The notes under the pieces are model-generated. The model did no database searches, was not told where the DNA came from, and worked only from the letters and a program-made list of their open reading frames with translations. A stretch of DNA of 64,000 nucleotides from Paraburkholderia sp. D15 (lineage in GTDB: Bacteria; Pseudomonadota; Gammaproteobacteria; Burkholderiales; Burkholderiaceae), in the NCBI RefSeq assembly GCF_029910215.1, contig NZ_CP110395.1, forward strand, positions 1,674,001-1,738,000, given 5' to 3'. Below, piece by piece: positions 8,613-17,287 of the stretch. How positions within the stretch are numbered: position 1 is the stretch's first letter; each line of letters begins with the position of its first letter. The position numbers were made by a program, and so were the translations under genes.

Positions 8613-8940
8613 TGTCTGTTCGTTCGTGAGTTTCGGCGCTTTCGCGCGATGGGGCATTCTCGCAAAGCCGCCGTTTTTCTGCTGACGGCGCGCGGAAGCC
8701 CACATCGTCGGAGGGGTGTTTGCAAGCGCGCCTCGTGCCGTACCGCAAACGTGCGACATGCGGGCAACGTATCGGGCCATGCATGAGCGTCAGCCGTTAC
8801 ATGCAAACCCGATATAGATATGGCCGATCAATATTTAACAAGCGCATGTCGCGCTGCTACCTTAAACCCCTCGAAACCGCCCGCAATCGTGCGGCGCGCC
8901 GCCGTCCCGCAGGACGGACCACATTCCGGGAGCTCCCCAC
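8613..8940. promoter_or_regulatory. Divergent promoter region of two flavin monooxygenases
   Basis: These 328 bases separate two divergent LLM-family genes. The part nearest the right-hand gene (about 8808-8845) is locally AT-rich (GATATAGATATGG, AATATTTAACAAG) and is the likeliest promoter location. I could not define -35/-10 boxes with confidence. Confidence 0.45.
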
Positions 8941-10020
8941 GTGTCCATCGAATTCATCGGCATGATCCAGACCCGCAAGGTCTCCGAAATCCACGCGCCG
9001 CAAGGTCCCGTGATCGATCTCGCGTACGTCGGGCAGTTCGCGCGCGTGCACGAGGAAGCGGGCTTCGACCGCATTCTCGTGCCGCACCATTCGACCAGTC
9101 CTGACGCCGCGCTGACCGTCGCGCACGCGGCCAGCGTGACGCAGCGCGTGCACTTCATGCTCGCGCATCGTCCGGGTTTCAGCGCGCCGACCCTCGCCGC
9201 GCGCCAACTGGCCACGCTCGATCATTTCTCGCGCGGCCGCCTCGCGGTGCACATCATCAGCGGCGGCGACGACGCCGAGCAGCGCCGCGACGGCGACTTC
9301 CTGTCGCACGACGAACGCTATGCGCGCACCGACGAATATCTGCACATCCTGCGCCGCATCTGGACCGAGACGAAACCGTTCGATCATCAAGGCACGTACT
9401 ACCGTTTCGAACAGGGCTTCTCCGAAGTGAAACCGGTGCAGCAGCCGCATATTCCGGTGTATTTCGGCGGCGCGTCGGCGCCCGCGCTCGAAATCGCCGG
9501 CCGTCACGCGGATGTCTACGCGCTGTGGGGCGAATCGAAGGCGCAGGTGCGCGAGCAGGTGACGCGCGTGCGCGCGGAAGCCGCCAAACACGGCCGCAGC
9601 GTGCGTTTCTCGGTGTCGTTCCGGCCGATCCTCGCCGCCACGGAAAGCGCCGCGTGGGAACGCGCGCATCACATCCTCGACGAAACGCGTCGGCTGCGCG
9701 CGGCGCAGGGGCTCGGCGTCGGCGGTCCGGCGCAGAGCGAAGGCGCGCGGCGTTTGCTCGCGGCATCGGGCGATTCGGATCGTGTCGACGAACGGCTGTG
9801 GACCGGCATCGCCAAGGAAATCGGCGGACGCTCGAATTCGACGGCATTGGTCGGCACACCGGAACAGGTCGCCGACGCGCTCGCCGAGTATCACGCGCTC
9901 GGCGTCAGCACCTTCCTCATTCGCGGTTTCGATCCGCTGGACGATGCGATCGATTACGGCCGCGAGTTGATCCCCGCGACGCGCGAGCGGATCGCACGCA
10001 CCGAACGCGTGGCGGCCTGA
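8941..10020 (+). CDS. SsuD-like FMNH2-dependent alkanesulfonate monooxygenase
   Basis: A 359-residue LLM-family enzyme most like SsuD, which uses FMNH2 and oxygen to split alkanesulfonates into aldehyde and sulfite. It has FDRILVPHHSTSPDAALT, LAHRPGFSAPTLAARQLATLDHFSRGR, IISGGDDAEQRRDGDFL, IPVYFGGASAPALEIAGRHADVYALWGE and a C-terminal ALVGTPEQVADALAEYHALGVSTFLIRGFDPLDDA. It starts at GTG 8941 with GGGAG about eight bases upstream. It leads an apparent operon with the class II aldolase gene that begins 12 bases after its stop. The nearby thiol dioxygenase, rhodanese and SsuA-like genes support a role in organosulfur scavenging. The actual sulfonate or sulfone substrate is not determinable. Confidence 0.85.
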   Translation: MSIEFIGMIQTRKVSEIHAPQGPVIDLAYVGQFARVHEEAGFDRILVPHHSTSPDAALTVAHAASVTQRVHFMLAHRPGFSAPTLAARQLATLDHFSRGRLAVHIISGGDDAEQRRDGDFLSHDERYARTDEYLHILRRIWTETKPFDHQGTYYRFEQGFSEVKPVQQPHIPVYFGGASAPALEIAGRHADVYALWGESKAQVREQVTRVRAEAAKHGRSVRFSVSFRPILAATESAAWERAHHILDETRRLRAAQGLGVGGPAQSEGARRLLAASGDSDRVDERLWTGIAKEIGGRSNSTALVGTPEQVADALAEYHALGVSTFLIRGFDPLDDAIDYGRELIPATRERIARTERVAA

Positions 10021-10031
10021 GCGGAGCGACG

Positions 10032-10871
10032 ATGACGGATCTGTCCATTGCACGCCCCAACGCCCACGCCAACGTACTCACCACCGGCCACGTCGAACGC
10101 CACGCGCCGCTGCGCAAATTCTGGTTCGACGATGTTCCGCCGCGCGACAGCATCGCCGCCGAACGACGCCACCGGCAGGAGCGCCTGGCCGTCGCGTTCC
10201 GTCTGTTCGCGCGCTACGGTTTTGATCAGGGCCTCGCGGGCCACATCACCGCGCGCGATCCCGAATGGCCGGATCACTTCTGGGTCAATCCGTTCGGCAA
10301 GCATTTCAGCCGCATCCGCGTGTCGGATCTGCTGCTGGTGAATGCGCAGGGCGAGATCGTGGTCGGCGAGGGACCGCTGAATCAGGCGGCGTTCGCGATT
10401 CACGCGGCGATTCATGAGGCGCGTCCCGATGTGATCGCGGCGGCGCACACGCATTCGCTGTACGGCAAGGCATGGTCGACGCTCGGCCGCACGCTCGATC
10501 CGCTGACCCAGGACTCGTGCGCGTTCTATCAGGACCACGCGCTGTTCGACGACTTTCGCGGCGTCGTGCTGGATACCGATGAAGGCGCGCGAATCGCCAC
10601 GGCGCTTGGCGAGCGCAAGGCGGTGATCCTGAAGAATCACGGCATCCTCACCGCGGGGCCGACGGTGGAAGCGGCCGCGTGGTGGTACATCGCGCTCGAC
10701 AACGCGTGTCATACGCAATTGCTTGCCGAGGCTGCCGGCACGCCGCAAGCGATTCCGCCCGAGGTCGCCGCGCTCACGCACGAGCAGGTAGGCCGGCCGG
10801 GCGGCGCGCTGTTCGCGTTCGAGAGCCTGCTTGCGGGGCTTGTCGAAGCGGAGCCGGATGTGTTGTCCTGA
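10032..10871 (+). CDS. Class II aldolase/adducin-family protein
   Basis: A 279-residue zinc-dependent class II aldolase-fold protein. The metal-binding motif AAHTHSLYGKAW and the downstream His in KNHGILTAGPTVEAAAWWYI supply the three histidines that hold Zn in this family, and DQGLAGHITARDPEWPDHFWVNPFGKHFSRI is the typical N-terminal phosphate/substrate loop. Family members include L-fuculose-phosphate aldolase, but this subgroup is often found with monooxygenases and its substrate is unknown. The start is the ATG at 10032, 12 bases past the SsuD-like stop, so the two are probably cotranscribed. It might process the carbonyl product released by desulfonation; that is inference from context. 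Confidence 0.8.
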   Translation: MTDLSIARPNAHANVLTTGHVERHAPLRKFWFDDVPPRDSIAAERRHRQERLAVAFRLFARYGFDQGLAGHITARDPEWPDHFWVNPFGKHFSRIRVSDLLLVNAQGEIVVGEGPLNQAAFAIHAAIHEARPDVIAAAHTHSLYGKAWSTLGRTLDPLTQDSCAFYQDHALFDDFRGVVLDTDEGARIATALGERKAVILKNHGILTAGPTVEAAAWWYIALDNACHTQLLAEAAGTPQAIPPEVAALTHEQVGRPGGALFAFESLLAGLVEAEPDVLS

Positions 10872-11099
10872 GCGGCGCGGTAGAGGCGTTGCAGAGGCGC
10901 TGAAAAGGTTTTTCAAAGGCCCGCACAACGCTCCGGCAACGCAATGCCACACCACCAACGCGCGAGCCGGCCATCCGTTAATCGGTAAATTTGCAAACCG
11001 CACCACCGTGGACCACAAACGCACAGCACCACGCGCGTCCACGGTGCGCGACCGCTTGCCGCCGTCCGCATCCCATTCACCCTATCTTCCGATCAATCG

Positions 11100-11708
11100 A
11101 TGACCCCATCCCTGAGGCCGGACCGTCTGCGCGCGTTCGTCGGCCGGATCGCGTCGCTCGTCGACGCCGCCGTTCCCGAAGCGCATCTGCTGGACGCCGG
11201 CGGCGCTGCACTGCGCGAGCTGATCGCGCACGACGACTGGTTACCCGACGCCTTCGCGCAACCCGACCCCGAGCGTTACCAGCAATTCCTGCTGCACGCG
11301 GACTCGCGGCAGCGTTTTTCCGTCGTCAGTTTCGTCTGGGGTCCGGGTCAATCGACACCGGTGCACGACCACACCGTATGGGGGTTAATCGGAGTGCTGC
11401 GTGGCGCGGAAATTGCGCAGGGTTATCACGTCACGCCGGATGGCGCGCTGCACGAACGCGGCGCGGCCCAACGTCTGAACACGGGCGACGTCGATGCCGT
11501 TTCGCCCGAGGTCGGCGACATCCATCGCGTGAGCAATGCTTTTAGCGACCGTACGTCGATCAGCATTCACGTGTACGGTGCCAATATCGGCGCGGTGAGC
11601 CGCTCGGTCTATCCCGACGGCGGCGGCCGCAAGACGTTTATCTCCGGCTATTCGAACGACCTGTTGCCGAATATCTGGAATGTTTCGAAGGAGTCTGCAA
11701 TTCCATGA
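11100..11708 (+). CDS. Cysteine dioxygenase-family cupin (thiol dioxygenase)
   Basis: A 202-residue cupin of the cysteine/3-mercaptopropionate dioxygenase family, non-haem iron enzymes that turn thiols into sulfinates. The iron ligands are seen in TPVHDHTVWGLIGVLRG (two His) and DIHRVSN (third His). The rest of the sequence (RYQQFLLHADSRQRFSVVSFVWGPGQSTP, SISIHVYGANIGAVSRSVY) is typical. The ATGA overlap with the rhodanese gene at 11705 shows translational coupling. Bacterial members act on cysteine or 3-mercaptopropionate; this cannot be resolved here. A 228-bp gap separates it from the aldolase, so it may have its own promoter. Confidence 0.85.
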   Translation: MTPSLRPDRLRAFVGRIASLVDAAVPEAHLLDAGGAALRELIAHDDWLPDAFAQPDPERYQQFLLHADSRQRFSVVSFVWGPGQSTPVHDHTVWGLIGVLRGAEIAQGYHVTPDGALHERGAAQRLNTGDVDAVSPEVGDIHRVSNAFSDRTSISIHVYGANIGAVSRSVYPDGGGRKTFISGYSNDLLPNIWNVSKESAIP

Positions 11709-13315
11709 CCGTCGTAACCCGTTTCCGTACCCGTTCATTCGACGACGTGCGCCGCACACTGCTCGACCGCGAGGAAATCGCGCTGGTCGACGTGCGCGAG
11801 GAAGATCCGCACGCCCGTAGTCATCCGCTGTTCGCCGCCAATCTGCCGCTGTCGCGGCTCGAACTCGACGCGCCCGTGCGCCTGCCGCGCCGTGCGGTGC
11901 CGGTCGTCGTGTTCGATGCCGGCGAAGGCCTCGCCGAACGCGCGGCGCACAAGCTCGGCGAACTCGGCTATACCGATGTCGCGTTGCTCGAAGGCGGCCT
12001 GCAAGGCTGGCATGCGGCGGGCGGCGAGCTGTTCCGGGACGTCAACGTGCCGAGCAAGGCATTCGGCGAACTGGTGGAAAGCGAGCGGCACACGCCGTCG
12101 CTGACGGCGCCGCAGGTGCAGGCGCTGCTCGATCATGACCATCATGCCGGCGACGTGGTGGTGCTCGACGCACGCCGCTTCGACGAATATCACACGATGA
12201 ACATTCCCGGCAGCATCAGCGTGCCGGGCGCCGAGCTCGTGCTGCGCGCGCGCCAGCTCGCACCGAATCCGGCGACGAAGATCGTCGTCAATTGCGCGGG
12301 GCGCACGCGCAGCATCATCGGCGCGCAGTCGCTGATCAACGCGGGCGTGCCGAATCCGGTCGCGGCGCTGCGCAACGGCACGATCGGCTGGACGCTCGCG
12401 GGCCAGGCGCTCGCGCACGGCAGCACGCGGCGCTTCGACACGCGCGTCGACGACGCGCTGCGTCTCGCCGCCGCCGATGCGGCGCGAACCGTCGCGGACC
12501 GTGCCAGGGTGGGCCGCACCTCGCGCGACGAAGCGCGCCGCTGGGCCGACGAAGCGGTGCGTACCGTGTATCGCTTCGATGTGCGCACGCCCGAGGAATT
12601 CGAAGCGGGCCACGTACCGGGTTTTCGTAGCGCGCCGGGCGGCCAGCTGGTGCAGGAAACGGACATGTTCGCGCCGGTGCGCGGCGCACGCGTGATCCTC
12701 GCGGACAACGACAACGTGCGCGCCAACATGACGGCTTCATGGCTCGCGCAGATGAACGTCGAGGTCTACGTGGTGGATGGCCTGACGCCCGCCGATTTCG
12801 CCGAGAAGGGCGCGTCGCCCGCCGCGCGTTTCACGGCGACGCCGCCCGACGTCGACGAGCTCGCGCCGGCCGGACTCGTCACGCTGCTGCAAACGCCGGG
12901 CACGGCGGTGCTCGATTTCACCACCAGCGCGAACTACGTGAAGCGGCACATCCCGGGCGCGTGGTTCGTGATTCGCTCGCAGCTCGAACAGGCATTGCAT
13001 AAGGTGCCCGCCGCGCAGCGCTACGTGGTGACCTGCGGCAGCAGTGTGCTCGCGCGTTTTGCCGCGCCGGAACTCGCGGCGCTGACCGGCAAGCCGGTGC
13101 AGGTGTTGAGCGGCGGCACGGCGGCGTGGATCGAGGCGGGCCTGCCGGTGGAGAGTGGCGAGACGCGGCTCGCGTCCCCGCGCATCGATCGTTACCGGCG
13201 TCCGTACGAGGGCACCGACAACGCACGCGAAGCGATGAACGCGTATCTGGAGTGGGAATACGGACTCGTCGCGCAGCTTGGGCGCGATGGCACGCATGGG
13301 TTCCGGGTGATTTGA
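11705..13315 (+). CDS. Four-domain rhodanese-like sulfurtransferase
   Basis: A 536-residue protein made of four consecutive rhodanese-like domains: about residues 5-115, 130-240, 275-385 and 400-510. Only domains 2 and 4 keep a catalytic cysteine, in NCAGRTRSIIG and TCGSSVLARFA. Domain 1 has FDAGEGLAERA and domain 3 has ADNDNVRANM in the same loop, so these two are probably structural or binding domains. Rhodaneses carry sulfane sulfur as a persulfide. The start overlaps the stop of the thiol dioxygenase by the ATGA motif, so the pair is translated together; dioxygenase and rhodanese together suggest persulfide or sulfite handling during organosulfur breakdown. It converges with the LysR gene at 13406. 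Confidence 0.9.
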   Translation: MTVVTRFRTRSFDDVRRTLLDREEIALVDVREEDPHARSHPLFAANLPLSRLELDAPVRLPRRAVPVVVFDAGEGLAERAAHKLGELGYTDVALLEGGLQGWHAAGGELFRDVNVPSKAFGELVESERHTPSLTAPQVQALLDHDHHAGDVVVLDARRFDEYHTMNIPGSISVPGAELVLRARQLAPNPATKIVVNCAGRTRSIIGAQSLINAGVPNPVAALRNGTIGWTLAGQALAHGSTRRFDTRVDDALRLAAADAARTVADRARVGRTSRDEARRWADEAVRTVYRFDVRTPEEFEAGHVPGFRSAPGGQLVQETDMFAPVRGARVILADNDNVRANMTASWLAQMNVEVYVVDGLTPADFAEKGASPAARFTATPPDVDELAPAGLVTLLQTPGTAVLDFTTSANYVKRHIPGAWFVIRSQLEQALHKVPAAQRYVVTCGSSVLARFAAPELAALTGKPVQVLSGGTAAWIEAGLPVESGETRLASPRIDRYRRPYEGTDNAREAMNAYLEWEYGLVAQLGRDGTHGFRVI

Positions 13316-13345
13316 AAACCCGGCGCGCGTATCGACGCGGAATGA

Positions 13346-13385
13346 CGTGAGTCGACGTGCATTGGCGTGAATCGACGTGAATCGA
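13346..13385. repeat. Decamer tandem repeat, four units
   Basis: Four 10-bp units (CGTGAGTCGA, CGTGCATTGG, CGTGAATCGA, CGTGAATCGA) lie between the rhodanese stop and the convergent LysR stop. Confidence 0.75.
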
Positions 13386-13405
13386 TCAAAGCGGCCGGCC
13401 CTTCG

Positions 13406-14317
13406 TCAAGCCGCGCGCTGTCCGCGCGTCTCCTTGAATTGCCGCTCGATCGCCGCGCCGAAGCGTGCCACCGGCTGCCGCAGTTTACCGAGCACACGCG
13501 GCTGCACCAGCCAGATATCGATCAGCGGCTTGAAGTCGCTGATCGTCACGACATCGAGCGTGTCGGCGTGCGCGCTGGCCTGCAACAGCGGCAGGGGCAC
13601 GAGACCGAGACCGTTGCCGTCCGCGACCAGTTGCAATTGCAGTTCGGTGCCGAGCGTTTCCAGATTCAGTCTGAGCGCGAGGCCGAGACCCGTCAGCGCG
13701 CGTTGCAAACCGTCGCGGAAACCGCAGCCATCCGGATTCAACACCCAGCCGATCGACTGGCATTCCGCCAGCGTGTGCGCGCGTTTCTTCAGCAAACCCT
13801 TCTGTGCGACCACGGCTAGTTTGACGCGGCCGAGCGAACGCGCGGACAACGTATCGTCGAAGGTCTTGTTGGTGGGCAGCAGGATCGCGGCGGCGTCGAG
13901 TTCGCCCTGTTCGAGCCGTTGCAGCAACTGGCTGCCCCATCCGGTCGATGCGCGCGCCTGGAGATCGGGGTAAGCCGCTTTCAGATCGCGCATCGCCTCG
14001 CTCAGCGCGATATCCGCGATCGTCTGCGCGACGCCCAGGCGCAGCGCGCCGACCGGCGGCGTGTCGCTCGCGACGATCTCGCGCAGCACGTCCAGCTCGC
14101 GCTGGATCACCCGGCATTGTTCGTAGACCACGCGGCCGGTGGCGGTCGCCTTCAGCGGACGCGTGTTGCGGTCGAGCAGTTCGACACCGAGCGCCTCCTC
14201 GAAATTCTGCAGACGGCGCGTGATGGCCGGTTGCGTGAGGCCAAGCGACAGCGCTGCCTGTTGCAGCGACTGACAGCGAATCACGGTGACGTAGGCGTCG
14301 ATTTCGTCGATCTTCAT
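13406..14317 (-). CDS. LysR-family regulator of the organosulfur cluster
   Basis: A 303-residue LysR regulator starting at the ATG whose complement is 14315-14317 (MKIDEIDAYVTVIRCQSLQQAALSLGLTQ). The helix-turn-helix is SLQQAALSLGLTQPAITRRLQNFEEALG, followed by the linker helix and an effector domain (GALRLGVAQTIADIALSEAM...). It is divergent from the SsuA-like gene at 14566 and lies between the two halves of the sulfur module, so it probably controls one or both. Part of the shared interval reads ATAA-N10-TTAT (14468-14485), a dyad of the form bound by LysR proteins, but I cannot show that it is the site. Effector unknown; sulfate starvation signals such as those of CysB/Cbl are plausible. 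Confidence 0.88.
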   Translation of the reverse strand: MKIDEIDAYVTVIRCQSLQQAALSLGLTQPAITRRLQNFEEALGVELLDRNTRPLKATATGRVVYEQCRVIQRELDVLREIVASDTPPVGALRLGVAQTIADIALSEAMRDLKAAYPDLQARASTGWGSQLLQRLEQGELDAAAILLPTNKTFDDTLSARSLGRVKLAVVAQKGLLKKRAHTLAECQSIGWVLNPDGCGFRDGLQRALTGLGLALRLNLETLGTELQLQLVADGNGLGLVPLPLLQASAHADTLDVVTISDFKPLIDIWLVQPRVLGKLRQPVARFGAAIERQFKETRGQRAA

Positions 14318-14565
14318 GGCGAGCAGGGTGAGTCGGGTAAGCGATGACGGAGTGCGGCGAATCGAACCGGATTCGCCCGCGCATGCGTTCGGTGCGCACG
14401 ATGATACCTGCAACGTCCCTGATCCACGCTCGGCCGTCGAAGAAAATCCGCATATTTGCTTAGCAGAATAATGCGTTTGTCTTATACAGGGGGCTGCCTT
14501 ATCGTCAACGGCCAGAGAGCGTGACAAGCGCTCGACCCCTCTTTTGCATCGGCATACCGGCCTTC

Positions 14566-15561
14566 ATGACGACCTCCTCTTTCTCTGCACTTCGACTCGA
14601 TATTCAACGCGTGTTCGTCAAACCGCTCGGTGCGACGGCGATGGCGTTAGCGCTAGCGTTCTCGGCAGGGTGGCGCGCATCGGCTGCTCACGCGGCCGAC
14701 TTGCCGGTGCTCAAGGTCGGCGATCAGGCCTTGCAGACGCGCGGCATTCTCGAAGCGTCGGGTCAGTTGAAAGACCTGCCGTACAAGATCGAATGGTTCA
14801 ACTTTCCGGCCGCGCAGCCGCTCGGCGAGGCGTTGAACGCGGGCGCCGTCGATGTCGGCGGTCTGGGCGATGCGCCGCTCGTCTTCGCGCTGGCGGCGGG
14901 CGCACGCGTGCGGGCCGTCGCCGCGACGCGTTCGACGCCGCTCGATCTGGCGATCGTCGTCGGCGAACATTCGCCGCTCACCAGCGCGGCGAGTCTGAAG
15001 GGCAAACGCATCGCGACCACGCGCGGTTCGATCGGCCACTACCTCGCGCTCGCCGCGTTGAAGAAGGCTGGCATCGCGCCGGCCGACGTCACCTTCGTGT
15101 TTCTCGCGCCCGCCGATGCCAAGGCCGCGCTGGCCTCGGGCAGCGTCGATGCATGGTCGGTGTGGGACCCCTACACCGCGCTCGCCGAAGCGCGCGATCA
15201 CGACCGTCTGATCGCGAATGGCGTCGGGCTCTCGGAAGGGCTCAGCTATCAGGTCGCGACCGAACGCGCGATCGCCGACAAGCGCGCGCAACTCGCGGAC
15301 TTTCTGCGCCGCGTGGCGATCGGTCAACGCTGGGCGCTGTCGCATCCGGATGAAGTCGCGGCCATGCAATCGCGCGTGACCGGCTTGCCGACCGACGTGC
15401 TGAAGACCGTCTATCAGCGCGGCCAGGTGCATCCGGTCGCGATCGACGACAGCGTGGTGGCCGCGCAGCAACGCACAGCCGATACCTACGAAGCCGCCAG
15501 CGTGATCCGCGCGCATGTGGACGTGCGCGCGAGTTTCGACCGCAGTTTCCCGTTGCCCTGA
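14566..15561 (+). CDS. SsuA-like ABC transporter substrate-binding protein
   Basis: A 331-residue exported binding protein of the aliphatic sulfonate/nitrate/taurine type. An N-terminal signal peptide (LGATAMALALAFSAGWRASAAHAAD, cleavage about residue 45) precedes the mature start LPVLKVGDQALQTRG. Family blocks include FPAAQPLGEALNAGAVDVGGLGDAP, LKGKRIATTRGSIGHYLALAALKKAGI and GSVDAWSVWDPYTALAE. I use the ATG at 14566; a GTG at 14521 is possible, and neither has a strong ribosome-binding site. It would capture a sulfonate or related organosulfur compound in the periplasm. The matching permease and ATPase are not in the window. The acyl-CoA-dehydrogenase-fold gene follows 50 bases later. Confidence 0.88.
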   Translation: MTTSSFSALRLDIQRVFVKPLGATAMALALAFSAGWRASAAHAADLPVLKVGDQALQTRGILEASGQLKDLPYKIEWFNFPAAQPLGEALNAGAVDVGGLGDAPLVFALAAGARVRAVAATRSTPLDLAIVVGEHSPLTSAASLKGKRIATTRGSIGHYLALAALKKAGIAPADVTFVFLAPADAKAALASGSVDAWSVWDPYTALAEARDHDRLIANGVGLSEGLSYQVATERAIADKRAQLADFLRRVAIGQRWALSHPDEVAAMQSRVTGLPTDVLKTVYQRGQVHPVAIDDSVVAAQQRTADTYEAASVIRAHVDVRASFDRSFPLP

Positions 15562-15589
15562 TACCTGACGCCTGATACCTGATGCCTGA
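15562..15589. repeat. Heptamer tandem repeat, four units, directly after a stop codon
   Basis: TACCTGA, CGCCTGA, TACCTGA and TGCCTGA follow without gap on the TGA stop of the SsuA-like gene. Confidence 0.85.
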
Positions 15590-15611
15590 TGCGGTTCGCC
15601 GGAGTGCGCCC

Positions 15612-16802
15612 ATGAATGCCCCGATCCCCGATAGCGCCGTGACGCGGCGTCATCCACCGCTGGACAGCGATGCGTTCGACGCATTGCTCGCGCAACTCAC
15701 GGCCGAGTTCTCCGCGAGCGCCGCGCACCATGATCGCAGCGCGGAATTTCCGCACGCCAATCTCGCGCGGCTGCATGCCTACGATCTGTTGTCGCTGACG
15801 GTGCCCGCGTCGCTCGGCGGCGGCGGCGCGAGTCTGCCGCAAGCGCTGAAGGTGATACGCGCGGTCGCGCGCGGCGAGCCGTCCACCGCGCTCGTGCTGG
15901 TGATGCAGTACCTGTTTCAACAACGTTTGCAGAGCAATCCGCATTGGCCGGCCGAACTGCGTGAACGCGTCGCGCGCGATGCGGTTCAGCACGGCGCGCT
16001 GATCAACTCGTTGCGTGTCGAACCCGAGCTGGGTTCGCCGGCGCGCGGCGGGTTGCCTTCGACCGTCGCGACGCGTAGCGGCGATGGTTGGCTGATCGAC
16101 GGCAGCAAACTCTATTCGACCGGCAGCCCCGGTCTCACGTGGCTCGCGGTGTGGGCGCGCAGCGACGAGACGCCACCGCGCGTCGGCGTCTGGCTCGTGC
16201 CGCGCGGTGCGCCCGGCGTGCGCGTGGGCAGCGAGTGGAATCATCTCGGCATGCGTGCGACCGGCAGCCACGAACTGATTTTCGACAAGGTGTTCGTGCC
16301 CGCCGATCACGCCGTGGACGTGCATCCGGTCACCGCTCCGAACGCGGGACTCGATGCGGCTGGGCTCGCTTGGATGAGCGTGTTGCTGTCGGCGATCTAC
16401 GACGGCGTCGCGCACGCCGCGCGCGACTGGTTCGCGCAGTGGGCCGCGACGCGCCGTCCCGGCAGTCTCGGCGCGCCGCTCGCGAGCCTGCCCGCGTTCC
16501 AGCAGACGCTCGGACGGATCGATGCGCTGCTGTTCAGCAATCGCGTGCTGCTCGATGCGAGCGCGCACGCGCAACACGTGTCGCTCGACGAAGCGCCGCT
16601 GGTCAAATACACGGTGACGAATCAGGCGATCGAAGCGGTGCAACTGGCGGTGGAGGCGACCGGCAATCCCGGCCTCACGCGCGACAACCCGCTGGAGCGT
16701 CACTATCGCGACGTGCTGTGCGCGCGCATTCATACGCCGCAGAACGATTCGGTATTGCAGGGCGCGGGGCGGGCAGGGTTCGCCGCGTTTGCGCCGGTTT
16801 GA
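15612..16802 (+). CDS. Acyl-CoA-dehydrogenase-fold flavoprotein (SfnB/DszC-like)
   Basis: A 396-residue protein with the three-part acyl-CoA dehydrogenase fold: N-terminal helices (about 1-120), central beta domain with WLIDGSKLYSTGSPGLTWLAVWAR and WNHLGMRATGSHELIFDKVFVP (about 150-235), and a C-terminal helical domain. The usual catalytic Glu context is absent, and the sequence resembles the SfnB/DszC group, FMN-dependent monooxygenase-like proteins used in dimethylsulfone and dibenzothiophene sulfur assimilation. GGAG at 15601 supports the ATG at 15612 over the ATG at 15582. Following the SsuA-like gene, it probably desulfurises or oxidises the imported compound; the precise substrate is inference. 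Confidence 0.82.
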   Translation: MNAPIPDSAVTRRHPPLDSDAFDALLAQLTAEFSASAAHHDRSAEFPHANLARLHAYDLLSLTVPASLGGGGASLPQALKVIRAVARGEPSTALVLVMQYLFQQRLQSNPHWPAELRERVARDAVQHGALINSLRVEPELGSPARGGLPSTVATRSGDGWLIDGSKLYSTGSPGLTWLAVWARSDETPPRVGVWLVPRGAPGVRVGSEWNHLGMRATGSHELIFDKVFVPADHAVDVHPVTAPNAGLDAAGLAWMSVLLSAIYDGVAHAARDWFAQWAATRRPGSLGAPLASLPAFQQTLGRIDALLFSNRVLLDASAHAQHVSLDEAPLVKYTVTNQAIEAVQLAVEATGNPGLTRDNPLERHYRDVLCARIHTPQNDSVLQGAGRAGFAAFAPV

Positions 16803-16894
16803 TCCACGCCGTTCGCCCCTGACGCATCGCCGGAATCCTCTGCCGATTCGGTGTAAACGCCCTCTCGTACAAAGCGTCCATTCCATTTAGATTG

Positions 16895-17041
16895 AGGCCA
16901 TCAGGAAGGCTTATCGAGGGACCAGGGCGGCCACACAGGCAGCGGTTCGTCACGCCGTCGCGAGCGCAGGTCAGCGGCCACGGTCGCTGACCGCATCGTG
17001 CGGACCGGACCGCTGCGCGTCGTCCCTCGCGGCGATGGCTT
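16895..17041 (+). ncRNA. Candidate structured RNA (rod of four nested helices)
   Basis: In this gene-free stretch, four nested, nearly perfect helices form one irregular rod. They are AGGCCATC/GATGGCTT (16895-16902 with 17034-17041, one G-U), CGAGGGAC/GTCCCTCG (16915-16922 with 17022-17029), GCAGCGGT/ACCGCTGC (16939-16946 with 17009-17016) and GGTCAGCG/CGCTGACC (16969-16976 with 16985-16992). An intrinsic terminator follows at 17112-17141 on the same strand. Size and shape recall 6S-type RNAs, but I cannot confirm a family. No clear promoter is seen. A palindromic mobile repeat is the main alternative. Confidence 0.5.
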
Positions 17042-17111
17042 GCGTGAACCACGCTTGCTTCGCGCTTGCTTCGTGTTTTTTCGATTTCCCCGGTTGACCA
17101 TATCGACCGCC

Positions 17112-17141
17112 GGCGACGCTTTGCACAGCGTCGCCTTTTTT
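17112..17141 (+). terminator. Strong intrinsic terminator
   Basis: GGCGACGCT (17112-17120) pairs with AGCGTCGCC (17127-17135), loop TTGCAC, then six T. No coding gene ends just upstream on this strand, since the last stop is at 16802. The terminator therefore probably ends the candidate RNA at 16895-17041 or a long 3' UTR. Confidence 0.9.
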
Positions 17142-17287
17142 GCGTGGCGTGGCCCACCGTCGCGCTGCCTCCCTCGCTCGCGGTTTTCTCCTCACACGGT
17201 TATCCTGTAGTACACCCTACACAACGCGTACCGCGAAGCGGGCTTTGACATTGCCGCATCCGCTGGACACGAAACAGGACTTTCGCC

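Noticed and set aside
16901..17195. Short basic open frames on the minus strand (66-160 codons) in the gap before the OmlA-like gene
   Set aside because: They overlap the nested helices, are extremely Arg/Lys-rich, and lack ribosome-binding sites; an RNA explanation fits better.
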